Positions 1 to 14,400 of a stretch of DNA of 64,000 nucleotides are shown one piece after another. A program made the position numbers and the translations under genes. Each line of letters starts with the position of its first letter. Position 1 is the stretch's first letter. The stretch is from Maniola hyperantus (Eukaryota; Arthropoda; Insecta; Lepidoptera; Nymphalidae). The stretch is taken from NCBI RefSeq assembly GCF_902806685.2, contig NC_048536.1, forward strand, positions 4,774,001 to 4,838,000. Reading direction: 5' to 3'. The notes under the pieces are model-generated. The model was not told where the DNA came from. It did no database searches and saw only the letters and a program-made list of their open reading frames with translations.

Positions 1-329
1 ATCATGATAGTCACATATTGTGTATCAACAATCGCCAATGGAGCCTTGGTCTTGCAACTCTTATGGTACTGGAATGTGGTCAAAACTAACAAGAATATAA
101 ATAAGAAAAAGAAGAAGCGCATATAGTATAAGGCTAATATCAACAACCACTGGGATGGGTGGGACCCTGGGATGGCGGCTGTCTCCTTTACATTTATATG
201 TAATACAAATATTTAAATAAATTTTATTAGATTTTTAATTTTACTCATTAATTTGTACAGCTATATTATCATTATCTACAAAATTTACTCGACAGTTGTA
301 GTGACACGAACTTTTTGCATCTGAAATCA

Positions 330-725
330 TTATTATTATTATTTATTTATTTATTATTTAATTAGAACGGCCATAAAGCCAATTACACTAATTAAACTAC
401 GAGTACAAACTAACATAACCATACCTACTTACAAAAATTGTTAAAATTATAAATTTTAAAAAGCAAAATTATAAATTTTCACAAAAGTGCATGATCTGAC
501 CCATGAGGTCAGCCCATTTGTCAGCAAATATGTCACAGCGAGGGGACTCCTTCAGCAGCGCGTTGAGCGCAGCCAAAGTGCGCGGTATAGGTGGACCTAG
601 AGCGCGCTACCCTTGCGACTAAACGGAATAACGAAAAATTTGGAGCGGTGGCGGAGATAGCTGTAATTAGAGGCTTAACGCAGCAGAGCTTGTTGTGTGT
701 GTGATATCGAGTGATTACAACTCTA
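330..725 (-). mobile_element. Probable LINE 3' end remnant
   Basis: On the minus strand one frame near the end reads PIPRTLAALNALLKESPRCD, then IFADKWADLMGQIMHF, ending in TAA. A short 3' UTR and a tail of ATA/AATA repeats at about 325-360 follow. The layout fits a non-LTR retrotransposon terminus. The family is not identified. Confidence 0.35.
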
Positions 726-892
726 CACAATATTGGTAAGTACGCGGGCGAAAGTGATGAAAATCGGCCTTTAGAATGACATTTCATATTTGAAGTCTCT
801 GTCACTCATACCCATATGCTCTACAAATCTGCCGTCTCCTTCTAAAGATCGATGTTCATCACTTTTGGGCGCGTACTACCTAACTGATTTAA

Positions 893-1030
893 TTACTGGA
901 AGACTAGGTGGACGGACGACATCTGACGAGTCGCAGGGAGCCCGGCGCAAGATCGTGGCGTGTGGAAGTCGCTACAAGAGACCTATGTCCAGCAGTGGAC
1001 GTCTATCGGTTGATGATGATGAAGACTTAA
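893..1030 (+). pseudogene. RTE-like LINE 3' end, broken frame
   Basis: One frame reads RWTDDI, a stop, then RVAGSPAQDRGVWKSLQETY and VQQWTSIG, stop, followed by a GATGAT tail. RWTDD...W..L.E.YVQQW is a very common C-terminal signature of endonuclease-reverse transcriptase LINEs in Lepidoptera. The in-frame TGA marks it as dead. Remnants at 29757-29880 and 43783-43945 are related. Confidence 0.6.
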
Positions 1031-1309
1031 ATTCTACAAATTGCAGTATTTTTTTCACTTCATTCAAATCTTATCTTATTAGTTGACGTGGGATGGTAAT
1101 AAAATAAAACAAACAGGTTTCCATTGAAAGGTTTATGTATTGCATATTCACACTAAAAACACAAATGCAACAGTTGAATTTTATATACTTAGCAATAATT
1201 CTAAATGTGGAATGGTTTTTGGATTAGTGACTATCGTCTATAATGAATTTACCAATACCAACACAGTTAAAATGATGTAACACAAAAAAAATTGAACAAA
1301 ATTGCATTA

Positions 1310-1315
1310 TTTATT
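1310..1315 (-). terminator. Candidate poly-A signal for Ttc14
   Basis: This is the first AATAAA downstream of the stop on the minus strand, giving a 3' UTR of about 970 bases. The region between is plain AT-rich sequence. No downstream GT-rich element was checked. Confidence 0.3.
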
Positions 1316-2284
1316 GGATATTATGAAAATAAATGAAAAATTTAAAATGTTACTTATTTTCATCTAATATTTACAAAACTAGTCAATAATAGTGGTTACA
1401 AAGCACCTTAACAATAAACGGGCCCTAGCACCAAATTGGCAACAATTAATGCAATACAATGGCATACTTTCTGATCAACCTCTTCCACTACAATTTTTGC
1501 AAGCCTTATAAAATCAGCCAATAACAATAGAGTTAACACTGATCAAATTGTTTTATCTACCTTTACTCAAGGAAAAATTAAAAGATAAGGAATTAAAATA
1601 GGAAAAACTAAATAAATTGAATAAGTAATAGTTTTGTTTTGTTCTATAACTCGTGAATAAATATAAGTTTCCTTGGACTGATAACCCCTTTTTTACATCA
1701 AAATTTCGACATGCTATTGCTGTCTAATTAACTTAAATATAACTTAGTACATTTACTTATTCAATGTCGTATTTCGTTTTCAACGTTCGTCATAATTTTT
1801 AGCCCATAGTCTATTTTATAATCATTTAGTAAAAATATTGGAGTTAACCATAAAACACCCCATTGATAGTGATACTGATGACACTGATGTAGTGTTATGC
1901 AGCACAAGTTTGGTGCTAGGACGGCTGTTAACTCTAAACTTAAGATATTATAGTCCTCGTCAATCTTAATGGCCGCTCCGAACGTATTTACTCTAACCAA
2001 CAATGTTAGAGTAAAACGTGCCTAAAAACCTGGATTTAAGTCAAAAATTCAGTACTACCGATTTCAATTTTGTAATTTTCTCGCTCATATGGACTTTAAA
2101 GCCAATTTGTAATTTTTCTTTAACGCTAAAATGTTCCAACGCTTGAATCTTACCAACGTAAAATCTTATACTAATCCCTACTGGCGCGTAGGTAAACGCG
2201 GCTATGTTCAGAGCGGCCATAGAGACTGGCGAGGGCTGTGCGTGAACTAGTGATGGCGGTGGTGTGGTGTAGTCGACTGCTAGT

Positions 2285-2441
2285 CTACTCCTTGGGAGGC
2301 TCCTCCGGTTTCTCTTCGACGTGCCTGGGCTCAGGCTCGTTGCCGTCGGCCCACTTGCCGTCATACTCCTTGCGGTCCACGTAGCGCTCCTCCTCGTACT
2401 CGCCCTCGCTGCGGTGGCTGTCGCGTTCAGAACAAGAGTAA
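2285..2441 (-). CDS. Ttc14: Ttc14 exon 18 (stop codon)
   Basis: It encodes SYSCSERDSHRSEGEYEEER, then YVDRKEYDGKWADGNEPEPR and an acidic end EEKPEEPPKE, followed by TAG at 2287-2285. The acceptor is TTATTACAG. Strong acidic bias closes the basic RS/RGG tail. Confidence 0.85.
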
Positions 2442-5400
2442 CTGTAATAATCGCTACAGTACAGTGTGTAAGGAAATAGAAGCTAATGCCCTGGACTTGC
2501 TTTGGAAACTGTTGTTGCATTCCCATTTGCTAAAAATAAGTAAAGTTTTACGCTGCCTTTTTACCAGGAGGCTTTGTGAGAGTTTCCAAATGTTGACATC
2601 ATTTTTGAATAAATCTAAATATACAACAGGAAAAGGTGACTGACTGACTGACACAGTCACTGATCTATATCAACGCACAGCTCAAACTACTGGACGGGTC
2701 AGGCTGTTTGGCATGCAAAGTTACAGATAGCTATTATGTGACGTAGACATCCCACGTGAAGGTCTCTGAGCATAAGCAAGTATATTAATAAATATATAGA
2801 TAACATCATTTAGTTCATTGAATTTCTACTAGAACTACAGACAAACTAAGAATGAAGCGATTCTATTGATGGGTTTTCGTCACAACCCATAACCGTCCCG
2901 TAGAGGAACGGCAGCTTAGTGAGAATATAATTTATTTCTCTAACAAAATTCTAAGGCTTCCTGTAGTGAGTGTAAAAAACAGAATTAAAAATCGCACCGG
3001 CCGCGGCGGCGCCGGCGCCAGCGCAAAGCTTACACGTGCATTTCGTAAATGAATATTATAATGGTAGAGAGTAATTTTTTGTGGAGAGATTAATTTAGTG
3101 CAAGGTATAATGGGATAAGAGACTGCAATGTATATTTCCAGGTAATAAAAGCTCGGCACCAACACAGCAGCGGTACGGCACCGGTAAGGTCAAATGCGAT
3201 TTATAAATATTTGTTTACACTAACTTGCGTTCCGGCGCCGCTGGTGCGGCTCCGGCTTCGTGTACAGGAAGCCTGAAAAATGTTTTACAGATGCTCTTAC
3301 ACAAAATTTAAAAAAAAACGACGCACATTTTTAACCCTTACAAATTGAATTGATACAGATTTTTAATTTTGGCCAATCTCAAGAAAAAAACTAAAATGTA
3401 CCTACTACGAAATAAAGGTTGACAAGTCTTTTTGTTAAAGTTTAATCTAACTAATCAAACTAAAAGGATATAAAGGTAGACAAGTCATTTTGTTAAGTTT
3501 AGTCTAACTAATCAAACTAAAAAAGTATAAAGGTCAACAAGTCTTTTTGTTAAGGTTTAGTCTAACTAATCAAACCAAAAGGTATAAAGGTCGACAAGTC
3601 TTTTTGTTAAAGTTTAATCAAACTAAAAAGGTATAAAGGTCGACAAGTCTTTTTGTTAAAGTTTAATCAAACTAAAAAGGTATAAAGGCCGACAAGTCTT
3701 TTTGTTAAAGTTTATTCTAACTAATCAAACTAAAAAGGTATAAAGGTCGACAAGTCTTTTAGTTAAAGTTTAATCTAACTAATCAAACGAAAAATATAAT
3801 ATAAAGGTCGACAAGACTTTTTGTTAAAGTTTAACTTTCAAAGTTACAAGGTCCAACTCACCTGTCCCTTTCCTTATCCCTTCTCTCAGGGCTGTAGGAG
3901 CGGGAGCGGCGAGTCCTATCGGGGCTGCGCGAGCGCGAGTAGCGGCCGATGACGCGGCGATCGCGGAAGTCGCGGAATCCACCCCTGCAACAAATCATTT
4001 TCAAAAGTTACCATGACAAATATTTTAATACTAGGATAGGAGAAGTCATCATTACTGCATACTTCATATTACGTTTAATATAGGCGAAGTAATTTTTACA
4101 GGCATGCGCGAAAAGTTGATAGTGGCGCACAGGTATGTATACTCTCTAGATTTATGTGTGCACGTGATTTATATGTATCCTAGAGTTATGTAGGTAGTAT
4201 TGACGGGATATGATAGCGAACCAATAACGGATGCTGCGCAAGTCGCCCAGAAATGACTTGTGGTCACATTCAAGGTGGTCTTGAAACCGTGCTCATACAT
4301 TCATTTCGACAGTGCACCCGAGTAAACGCGAATTTATTATGATTCGCTTTAAACGGCCGTCATGTGGGGTCAAATAGATGAACCACATGTTTTAATGTGC
4401 ACTCTTACCTGAACGGTCGTCCTCGGCCGCCACCGCCACGCCTGGGGCGGAAGGGTCGTCCGCCTCTGGAGCGGTTGTCGCGCCACTCGTGCTGGAAGCG
4501 GCGCCCGTCGTCGCGGCGGAAGTCGCCGCGCCCTCTGCCGCGGTTGCCGCCGCCGTTGTATGTGTGGAAGCGTGGCCGGTAGTATGTGCCGCGCTCGAAA
4601 CCACCACGGCCGCGCCAGTTGCCTCGTCGATTGAATCGTCGCATTCTGTGATACAAGGATTTTTAACATTCATTAATGTAACAATAGTGGAAAATCAAGA
4701 TTTTTATAAGGGAATTACATTAGGTTTCTGGTTCTTAAAAATCTGGCACCATAATTAATTAATGGCTTTTTCAACAACAAACCCATTCACAAAGTACAAT
4801 TATTTGCTTTTTTTTAATTTCTAAAGTGCCCCCCAAGTAATATTCAAAATTCATTTATTATGTTATATATACTTCCATGTTTGGATGATATAAATTCATG
4901 TGTACCTTTGAACTTAAACAGACCAGTGTATTTGGAGAAAATTGGCTGTGACAGACACAAGTGATCTTACAAGGGTTCGTTTTTTCATTTGGATGTACGG
5001 AACCCTAAAAATAGACAATAGTACTTCCACTTACCTATCCCTGGAAACGGAGCGGGAACGTGACCTACTGCGTGAGTAGTACGAGCGGCTGGCGTCGGAG
5101 CGAGAGCGGGAGCGCGGCGAGGCGGAGCGACGCCTCCTCGACGCCACGGAGCCGCTCGCGCTGGACACGGACCGTGAAGCCGACCGCGACCCAGAGCGGA
5201 AACGGTATTTGCGTGGACGAGACCTAAAGAAAAAAAATGAGAATTTTAATAATGGCTATAAGTTCTGCCAAAGAAAATATTGGTTCATTTGCATACTATA
5301 AACAAGTGCAGTGACACCGACATTTTCTTTATTGGCACAAGTTATACAAGGCTAAGCTTTAGATTTGTCGGTTTCACAGGTCTAGTCAGATAACTGGAAG

Positions 5401-8400
5401 TTACAATAGAATTATTTAAGACTAAAAATTACCTGCTCCTCGATCGTTTGGGTGATCGTCGTCCGTCATCGGAGGAGTTGGAGGAGTGTCGCCGCGGGGA
5501 GGGCGGGGAGCGCGGGCGTCGCGCGGACGGCGTGGGCGGCTTGATGCGCGTCACGAACTGCTCCGGACGACCGCCGTCCGGCACCGACACGGGCGTCTCG
5601 CCCTCTTGCGCCAGCCGGAACGACCCGAATTTGTCCAGAACTATGTTGCCTTTGCGGACCGGCTGCAAAACATTTGGCAATAAAACATTTTGAAGTTCTT
5701 AGCAAACTTTTGTTTTCTGTCAACATAGATTTACTTAGAACTCCATTAAAACGCACGTGACTAACTATAGTATACTAGCTGCCCCGGCGAACTTCGTACC
5801 GCCTAACAGTCGATTCTTTTTCAGGCAATTTTTAAATTTTTTTCTCCGTAAGAACCACCCGCGTACTTCAAAGAAAGATTTAGCGAAATCGGTTCGGCTG
5901 TTCTCGAGATTTGCGATCAGCAACACATTCAGCGATTCATTTTTATATATAGAGATTTTTCTTGATAGATGGATTAAGCAACCAATTTAATTTGCCAATA
6001 ATAGAGGACGATTTTGCATTAGAGCATCTTTGAAACATTCTGCCGCCGCCTTAAGTCCTAACTTAAGGCGGCTACTCACGACACTGCAGCAGTGCCGATT
6101 CAGGGTGAAAAAAAGTGGGGAGGATCCTAGATTGCCTCCTAAACATGTCGTGTGTAGGGTCATTCTAGATCGGCCGGCAGGAGCAGATATGCGACCGATT
6201 CTCCTAGATTGTGGCTATAGCCTCCTAAACCGGCTCTGCCGCAGTGTCGTGAGTAGGGACCATCCTAGGTTGCTCCAGTCTAGTTGTCTCCTAAGTCGGC
6301 TCTGCCACAGTGTCGTGAGTCGGACCTTATGCCAGCAAAGTCGATATAACTTTATAAATAGCCACCTTACCCCGTTAGCCATAAGTACAGAATGAAGAAG
6401 AGTAGTAGAGGAAGAAGTACTTACCGGTGCGTGTGGGTGCTGCTGGTGGTGCGCGCCGTGCGGCGGCTCGGTGCCAGGCGGGTCGGGCTCGCGACTGGAC
6501 TTGGGCGGCGGCGCGGTGGGCAGCGGTGGAGGCTCCTTCATAGCCATCGCGCGACGGACCGACACATTCTTGTCGCCTGGTGACGGCTGTTACACAAAGG
6601 GTTACGTAAAGAGCACACTGCATTTTTTTACCACCGAGAACAAAACAGTGTAATTACTCATCCACATTATGAGTAATCCATCGCCGGCTCACTACAGAGC
6701 ACGGGTCTCCTCTCGGAGTGAGAAGGATTTTGGCCACATGCAGATTGGCAGACTTCACACACCTTTGTGAACATTATGGAGAACTCTCATCCATGCAGGT
6801 TCCCTTACGATGTTTTCCTTCATCGTTAAAATAAGTGATATTAAAATTACTTAAAACGCAAATAACTTTGAAATGTTAGAGGTGCGTGTCTGGGATCGAA
6901 CCCCCAACCTCCGATTAAAAGGCAGGTATCCTAACCACTAGGCTATCACAGCTTGGTGTAAATTACACAAAAAAGGACAACAACCTGAATGAAAGCTTTT
7001 AATTGGATACAGATACAGTTTTTAGCACATTTTTATTTTAGGCAAACAACTATTTACAAGTCCAACTAATATCAAGCAAAATGAGTTTGGACATGAGTTC
7101 TTATTCAGTGACCCTAAAAATTTTTTTTTTTTGATAAAAGTATAACAATAATAATAACTACACTATTTTATTCGCCAGCTCCTCACTAAGCATCTCCATA
7201 CAAAGTGCAAATCATGATTTTTGTATGTTTTGCGACAATCGCTTAGTTAACTGAAGTAAGAATTAATATTGCTTAGTTTTTGTATTTCACGAAGGCGAGT
7301 GGCTTATGCTTGTTTAAGTCGTATCGGTATAAGAAAGTAACAATACATGTGTGCGTTTGCGAGCGCTCGCGACTGATTGGTCCGACATGCACGCACACTT
7401 ACATAATGCCCATGTATACGACGTAACCACAAGTAAAGTTCACTCGCCTTCGTGAGTTGCACAGGAACTGTACCTTAACGAATGATGTACTATCGTAGGT
7501 TTCTGTCTTACCTTAGGATGGTCTTGTGAATCATCGGAGCTGTCTTCGAATGCATAACGCTCCTTATATCCCTTTGGTACTGGGGTTTCTTTCTTCTTAA
7601 CCCTACTAAGAAATGCTTTGGTTAGTAGAAAACAATATAAAGTTTCAACAATAAATAAATATTTTTTATTTATATTCTTCAACAATTAATCGTATGTGCC
7701 TTAAAGTCGTTTTACGCCAAAGTAATAAAACGTGACTTTAAGGCATGCCACAAGGCTGCATGCTATAACAATGTAAATTGTAACAAGAAGCGACAGCCGA
7801 CTATTATACCGTAATATTCCATTTCACAGCACAATGATATTCAGTCTCGGCATAAAAAAAGACTGTCGCGTACTACTCAATACTGCAAAATTAATGTTTC
7901 TATTTGCAGCATGCCACATCGTTGCATGTAGTTGCTCTGGAGTAAAAAAGGCTTTACGATAATGCACATGTATTGTGTTTATTTTCGGAAACACACTCAA
8001 ACTTTTTGCTTTACATTGTTTCTTAAATATAAGATTAATGACGTCAACGGCTCTTTCATTACTGTATGTTTTATGATCAAAATTTCCTACTTTTTCCACA
8101 CAAAATTACTTCAAGAGTTACTCATGGACACGCATCACAATGGAGGATACGGTCGACGTCGCCATTACAGTCTCAAAAGAAAAAGAAGTTACTCATGGAT
8201 AATCTTCCACTTCGGCCTGACGAAGGAAGCCGTCGCGTTTGCCCAACACTTCCTTCTCTACCGTGACGTGGTATGCACCGAGTTAGGCTAGAGAATGACG
8301 TCACTTACGGCTCTTTGACGGCGCTCATGGACATCTTCCACTTGGGCTTCTCGAGCGGCGGCGGCGGCGCCTGGTCGATGGGGCTGATGGAGCCGCGCCC

Positions 8401-11400
8401 GTCGCGTTTGCTCAACACGTCTTTCTCCACCATAACATGATACGCATTGATTTTCGACTGCAGTTCTTCAAGCTCCGGCAAGTTGTCTAGTAGTCGGCTG
8501 GTTAGAAGAAAATGTTTTGTTTCAATATAATAGTCTAACAACTCTTGAAAAGGTTTTGTGTGAGAAAAGGTAGAAATTTTTGATCAAAAACAGACAGTAA
8601 TAAAGATTATCTGGTAAAGTCCAGTAGCTAAAGCTGATGAAAAACATACAATTATCCTTATCATTAGTTATTCCCGTCAGACTCCTGTGAGCATAGAATA
8701 TTATGATTTGCAGGATCATAAAAATCATTGCATATTTTTCACCAAGATTTAGTGTATACATATTTCGCGTCTTAACTCTTAATTTAAAGCAGTTTTGTTG
8801 ATTTGATATATTTTGATGTTCTTAGAATCCGACTTAATCTTTAATAGATTGATGGAATCCTTTACTTTACCTCTTTTCATGTTTCCGATCATATTCACCG
8901 TCAGAACTTTGATCCCTCTTGGATTTTCCTTTCAATTCTTTCCTGTTACAACATAACACAAAACATTAGCCATTACCGGTAATTTCTAAAATACTTTTAG
9001 GTCATACAATTTAGACGATCTCCCTGGCGCAGTGTGAGCGCTGTAGTCTTATTAGTGGGAGGTCCCGGGTTCACGGCGGGAAATTTGGAATTTTATAATT
9101 TCTAAATTTTCTCTGTTCTGGTCAGGTGAGAGGCTTTAGCTATAGCTAGTGACCACCCTACCGGCAGTCGTGCCGCCAAGCGATTTAGCGTTCCGGTACG
9201 ATGCCATGTGGAAACCAAAAGGGGTATGGGTTTAATCAAAACTGCTTTACCCCTTCCAGGTTAGCCTGCTTCCAAAGATGGAAGCAGGCAACCTGGAAGG
9301 GGTATAGCAGTTTTCATGACGCGGTCTAAGAAGACCGCTTCATCACTTACCACCAGGTGAGATCGCAGTCAAGGGATAACTTGTATTTGAATAAAAAAAA
9401 TTAATTAAGTCTAGAATTACCTTATAGCATCCCTTAGTTTCTTGTCGCTTATATTCTCCAACTCACGGAGGGTGTAGTCAGAATTATTGCGCGATAACTT
9501 TGCCTTTCTTTTCTCTTCCCTTTCTTGCTCTTTGCGTTTACGTTTTGATTCCTTCTTCTTTTTCCTAAAAGACAAAGAACTAAATTATTAACTTAAAAGG
9601 TTCTTTAATTAACTAGATTATGTTTAGCAGTGGGCGGGCGGGCGGTGCATTTCGCATGCTGGATGTTGCACCATACAGATTCGACCTGTTTCAGCGGATT
9701 ATAGCAAATTAAGCTTTTGGTTCATTGTAAATATGCCTCGTATAAAAACGTCGTAATGTTGGTGTTAAAACTGACACTTACTTATCCTTCTTCTTCTTTT
9801 TCTTCTTGTCGTGGTCTGCGCCGGGCTGGATCTGCTGGCCGAGCTCTTGCATCTTGCGGTTGCGCTTATACTGAGCTGTCTCTTCCAAAAAGCTGCGCAC
9901 TTTCTCCTCGTAGTCAGAGTCTTCTTTGGTCATTTCTAGGAACTTTCTTACCTGATTACAAAAAGTTACTTTTAAAATATCACAATGCGGGATTTAGCAA
10001 CACAAGTAGTAAGCACGAGCGTAGTGAGCTCATGATTTCATGTAATCACTCATGAACACATGCAAATAAATATTGAACATGAATGCTAGCGCAGAGAACG
10101 CGAATTTTTTGAATTTTATGGAAAAGATATTTATAATACAAACGCGTGCGTAGCGAGCACTTAGCTTTTTTCATATTGTTAAATAGTAACAAAGACAGGA
10201 ACTAGTGATGATTTTTTGTTTGAAGCTTGGAAAAGCTGTTCTCTGCCATCTGCCTATGTACTGTAACTTCAGAATGTGTGTATAAATATAGTATGTAGAT
10301 CTTTAACTCATAATCAAAATCAGCCTGTGAGCGAGTCGCGAGTGCGAGACGACTCCCACCAGCATAGCCACGTCTTACTGAGCGGCGACAGCGAGCGTTG
10401 TCGCTTGTTGTTTGTTTGACATTTGTTGTCACCAGTCCCTAGCTAACTGTGGAGATGGTACTGTACCTTTAACTCGTAATCGATATCGGCCTGTGATCGC
10501 ATGGGCGCGTTGTTGGTGTCTTCGATGGGCGGCGGCGGTGGCTGGTAGCCGTAGGGGTGGTTAAACTGCGAGTTGTGAGTGCGAGACGCTGAATCAGCAT
10601 CCCCCAGCATGGCCATGCGCTTGCTGAGCGGCGACAGCGAGCGTTGTCGCTTGTTGTTGGACTGGGAACGACGTTTCTTCTTACGATTAGGGCCTTCTGT
10701 ATCTGAAAACGTGCACTCTCTGTATCGATGACATAACAGGTTAGCAGGTACCATATCAAAGCAGGCGAGAAAGAGGCGATTTTATATCGAAACATCCAAA
10801 AAATCAAGAAAATGTAGTGATTATCTGCAACTTTAGTTATTCATGCTCTACCGATTCCGGTCATTGCTCATAATATAAAAAATTATGACTTATGAAAAAT
10901 TGTTGTAGGGATATTTTGAACTATTATTCTCACCGCTTGATTCCGACGACGAGGAAGATGACTCAGATGAAGAGCTAGAACTAGAAGAATCGCTCGACGA
11001 CGATGACGAGCTGCTGGACCTTTTCTTCTTTCCTTTCCCACGTTTCTTCTTCTTCTTCTTATCTTTCTTCTCTGTTAGATTCAGCAACTGCTTCAGTGTC
11101 TCTTTCATCTCAAACGACTTAGCTCCCGTTAATCCAGGCAAGAGTAACTCATCTGGCTCTATCAATGGTTTAGTCGTAGATGTTTTGCTCTTCAGGAAAT
11201 CTAAAGAATTCTTTGCCTCCTCGTGAAACGGTATTATCGCTAAACAATCCTCATATGCCTTCTGCGCTTCTGTTATTTTGTTCTCATCTTCATAGCTACG
11301 TCCGAGTGCTACTAAGGTCTCTCCCAAATATTTCCGAGCATTCGCATGGTTCGGGTTTAGTTTCAAGGAAGTTTCAAAATCCTCTATTGCCTTCTTGAAT

Positions 11401-14400
11401 GTTCCGCTGTTGGCATATAGAGCACCTCTAGCGACAAGACCTTCAACATTTCTTGGATCTATACTCAGAGCTTTATTGAGACACTGGAATGCTTCTGAAT
11501 GTCTTCCTGCTTTGAAATGTTCTATCCCTTCAGCTACAGAGCGGAATGCCCACTTGCTGGCTTGTGCTTGACGGAGTTCATCTGCATATTCTGATGACGA
11601 AAATCCTCCTCTGTTAGAAACAAAAACAAAACCAGTTTATAATTGCTTTTAACCAAACATTAGATTTTTTAATGAGATGACAATTTACCTCAGTGACGCG
11701 AAATTGGTGCAATGCATGTTAGAGATCCCAAGGAGTTCAGAGAGGTATTGGACGCAGTTAGGGTTATTGAAGCCTGGGCTCTTCTCCAAAATGGCTTCAT
11801 AACTTTCTCCTTTCATTTCCATAGTTTTCCTGTCAAAAAATGACAAATTAGAAATGTAGAAAGTTTGCAAAAAATATCTTTTATTCCTTTTAATTTTGAC
11901 GGAGTTATTCCACAATTATTTGACTGCAAGAAAATTTTAAAATAAATTGAATGAATCATCTCAAGATTAGATGCCTAAGTCAGTCAGAATGTCACACATA
12001 CTCATCCTCACCTGTTCCTTTGGAGCTGTTCAAAAAATGTTATTTTACTTGAATTTTATTGCTTTCACACACAAATATAACGTCATAGACAAGCTGCTTC
12101 GACTATGTGACGTGAATATTACCAAATGTCTCAGCTAGTCACAGCATAATGTAGGTTATGAGTAAGTCTTGGGAGTTGATGCTACACCTAGAAAAAAACA
12201 CCCTAAAATAAACGAGGAGCTATTTCCTTTCATAGCCTGCACGATGTGTTCAGCACACGTCAACGTCGAACTAGTTCATCTTTGGGAGCCTCGCTTCAGC
12301 TAAATACGTAATGGCCAGCAAATCCATTTTTAATAAATAAATAACGCCAACATCCGACAAATGCTGATTACATTAAAGTCCAATCAATGTTTTGATATAA
12401 TGCTGCAATATTAAACATTAGTTTTAATACAGAAATACAGGTTCTGTTCATTGACATCAGATAGAGACCCTATGTTTATTTACTGACCTTTTCCATGTGT
12501 GTAAAGTGATATCGATTCTGACACAAAATCAGTTGAAGCTCTCAAACGAGGTAAAGGGGCATCCAAACGATGCTTACAAATAACATCCATTGATATAATC
12601 CAATATGTTTAGTTTGTCAATTTCAAAACAATATTTTTGTGCATTTCACAGTCACAAGATTGGTGGTTTTGTTTAAATCTGTACTGAAAAAGTGACCAGA
12701 AAACAGTGAAAACATTTATCCACAATAAGCACTTCTCACATAACGTTTTTATGAACTGTGTTTAAAAAGTAAAACATATGAAACAAACCACAGGATACAA
12801 AAGCATATTTTTTGTTAATGTTAACTGTTTTCTTCTGAGGCTGCACTGTTATCCATTGAACAGATTGTGGACCCAACACTTCTTCTGTATCAATAAGTCC
12901 TCCCTTTTGTTTCAATATTTTGATTCTTTATTATAGTCTGATTAATCAATCATCTTCAAATTGCATACTTCCGTTTAGTCATCAATATATTCATCAAAAG
13001 CTCTTCTTCACCAACAAGTCAACGGTTAGGACATCTTCACAATGATAAATATATACCACTAATTTTAATTACCATAAAAAAAATTCTGCTTCGTCAGAAT
13101 TAGATATTTAACACTTTTATGCAGTTCAAAAAGTTAAAAATGAGTTTCCTAAAATATCCATAAAAATTTATCGCACACGTGACGTGCGGCGTTGATATGT
13201 CGTTTCGTTGTTCGTCGTGTAAGCGCAGTGTGTCCACACATTTACTCATATTTTCAAAACAAACTTTAAAAGCTTTGTTAAATTATAGTGAAAAAAATCG
13301 ATAGCATAATTAAAACAATAGGACCTTTCCTGTATTCACCCTTAAATTTTTTTATGGTAATTAAAAAGAAGTCAATAACAAAAAAATTGTGATATAAAAT
13401 GTGAGTCAACCCTGCAAAAGTGTAGGAAAACTGTGGTTTAAAGGTGTGTTTCAGGGGTCATTACATACTTGTAGACGAGTGGGAAGTCGTCGGTGCTGAG
13501 GAGGCCTAGCGGCGGCTTGGGCGGCGGCTCGTCCGGCCCGCGAGTGATGCCCTTCATGCCGCAAACCATTTTGTCAGTGTCGGGAATCACTTCGATCACT
13601 TCGCAGCAAACTGTGTCATTCATCAGGTAGTTTCTTGACACATTTTTCTTGTCCACTGCCGGTATGATATTTCCCACAGGTAAAAATGCCTGCCAAAATA
13701 TGAGCACCATTGAATAATAGTTATTGTACATATTAATCAACCTGTCATGAAAAAAACAGCTAGGTATAATAAAATTTTAATAGGTAGGTAAATGAAACAT
13801 CCTATAATGCACTTTACTCTCATACTTTACTAGCTTATGCTCGCGACTTTGTCCGCATGGACTACACAAATTTCAAACCCCTATTTCACCTCCTTAGGGA
13901 ATTTTCAAAAATCCTTTCTTAGCGGATGTCTACGTCATTATAGCTATCTGCATGCCAAATTTCAGCCCGATCTGTCCAGTAGTTTGAGCTGTGCGTTGAT
14001 AGATCAGTCAGTCAGTCAGTCACCTTTTCCTTTTATATATTTAAGGTGAGTATTTCAATTGTGATATACAAAGAGCCTGCTTCATCCCAGCGACAAGTCG
14101 TTGGCGGGTGGAGCCTAAAATAGTGCTGTTTCAATAGATGATGGAAAAAACGTTATCTGTTTGTGTCACCCTTTCCCTCTAACCGCACCTCACCCCAAGA
14201 GAGGCAGGGTGAATAAATTTTCCTTGAGATACAACATTTTTTAGTCAACACCGGAAAGTGAAAATTTCAAATCGACGATTGGAATTACGCCAAAAGAAAA
14301 CATTTTTTTTACACAGGCATTTAAAATGATTATGAAATAGATAACATGAAGTTGTTAATTTTACAATTTTCTAATTTCTCATATAATTTATTTACGCATG

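Noticed and set aside
4370..4758. Overlapping long open frames on both strands at the RGG exon
   Set aside because: They are shadows of GC-rich Arg/Gly codons; only the minus frame that joins exons 15 and 17 in phase was kept.
5448..5756. Plus-strand and alternate minus frames across exon 14
   Set aside because: They lack splice support and arise from the same GC-rich coding block.
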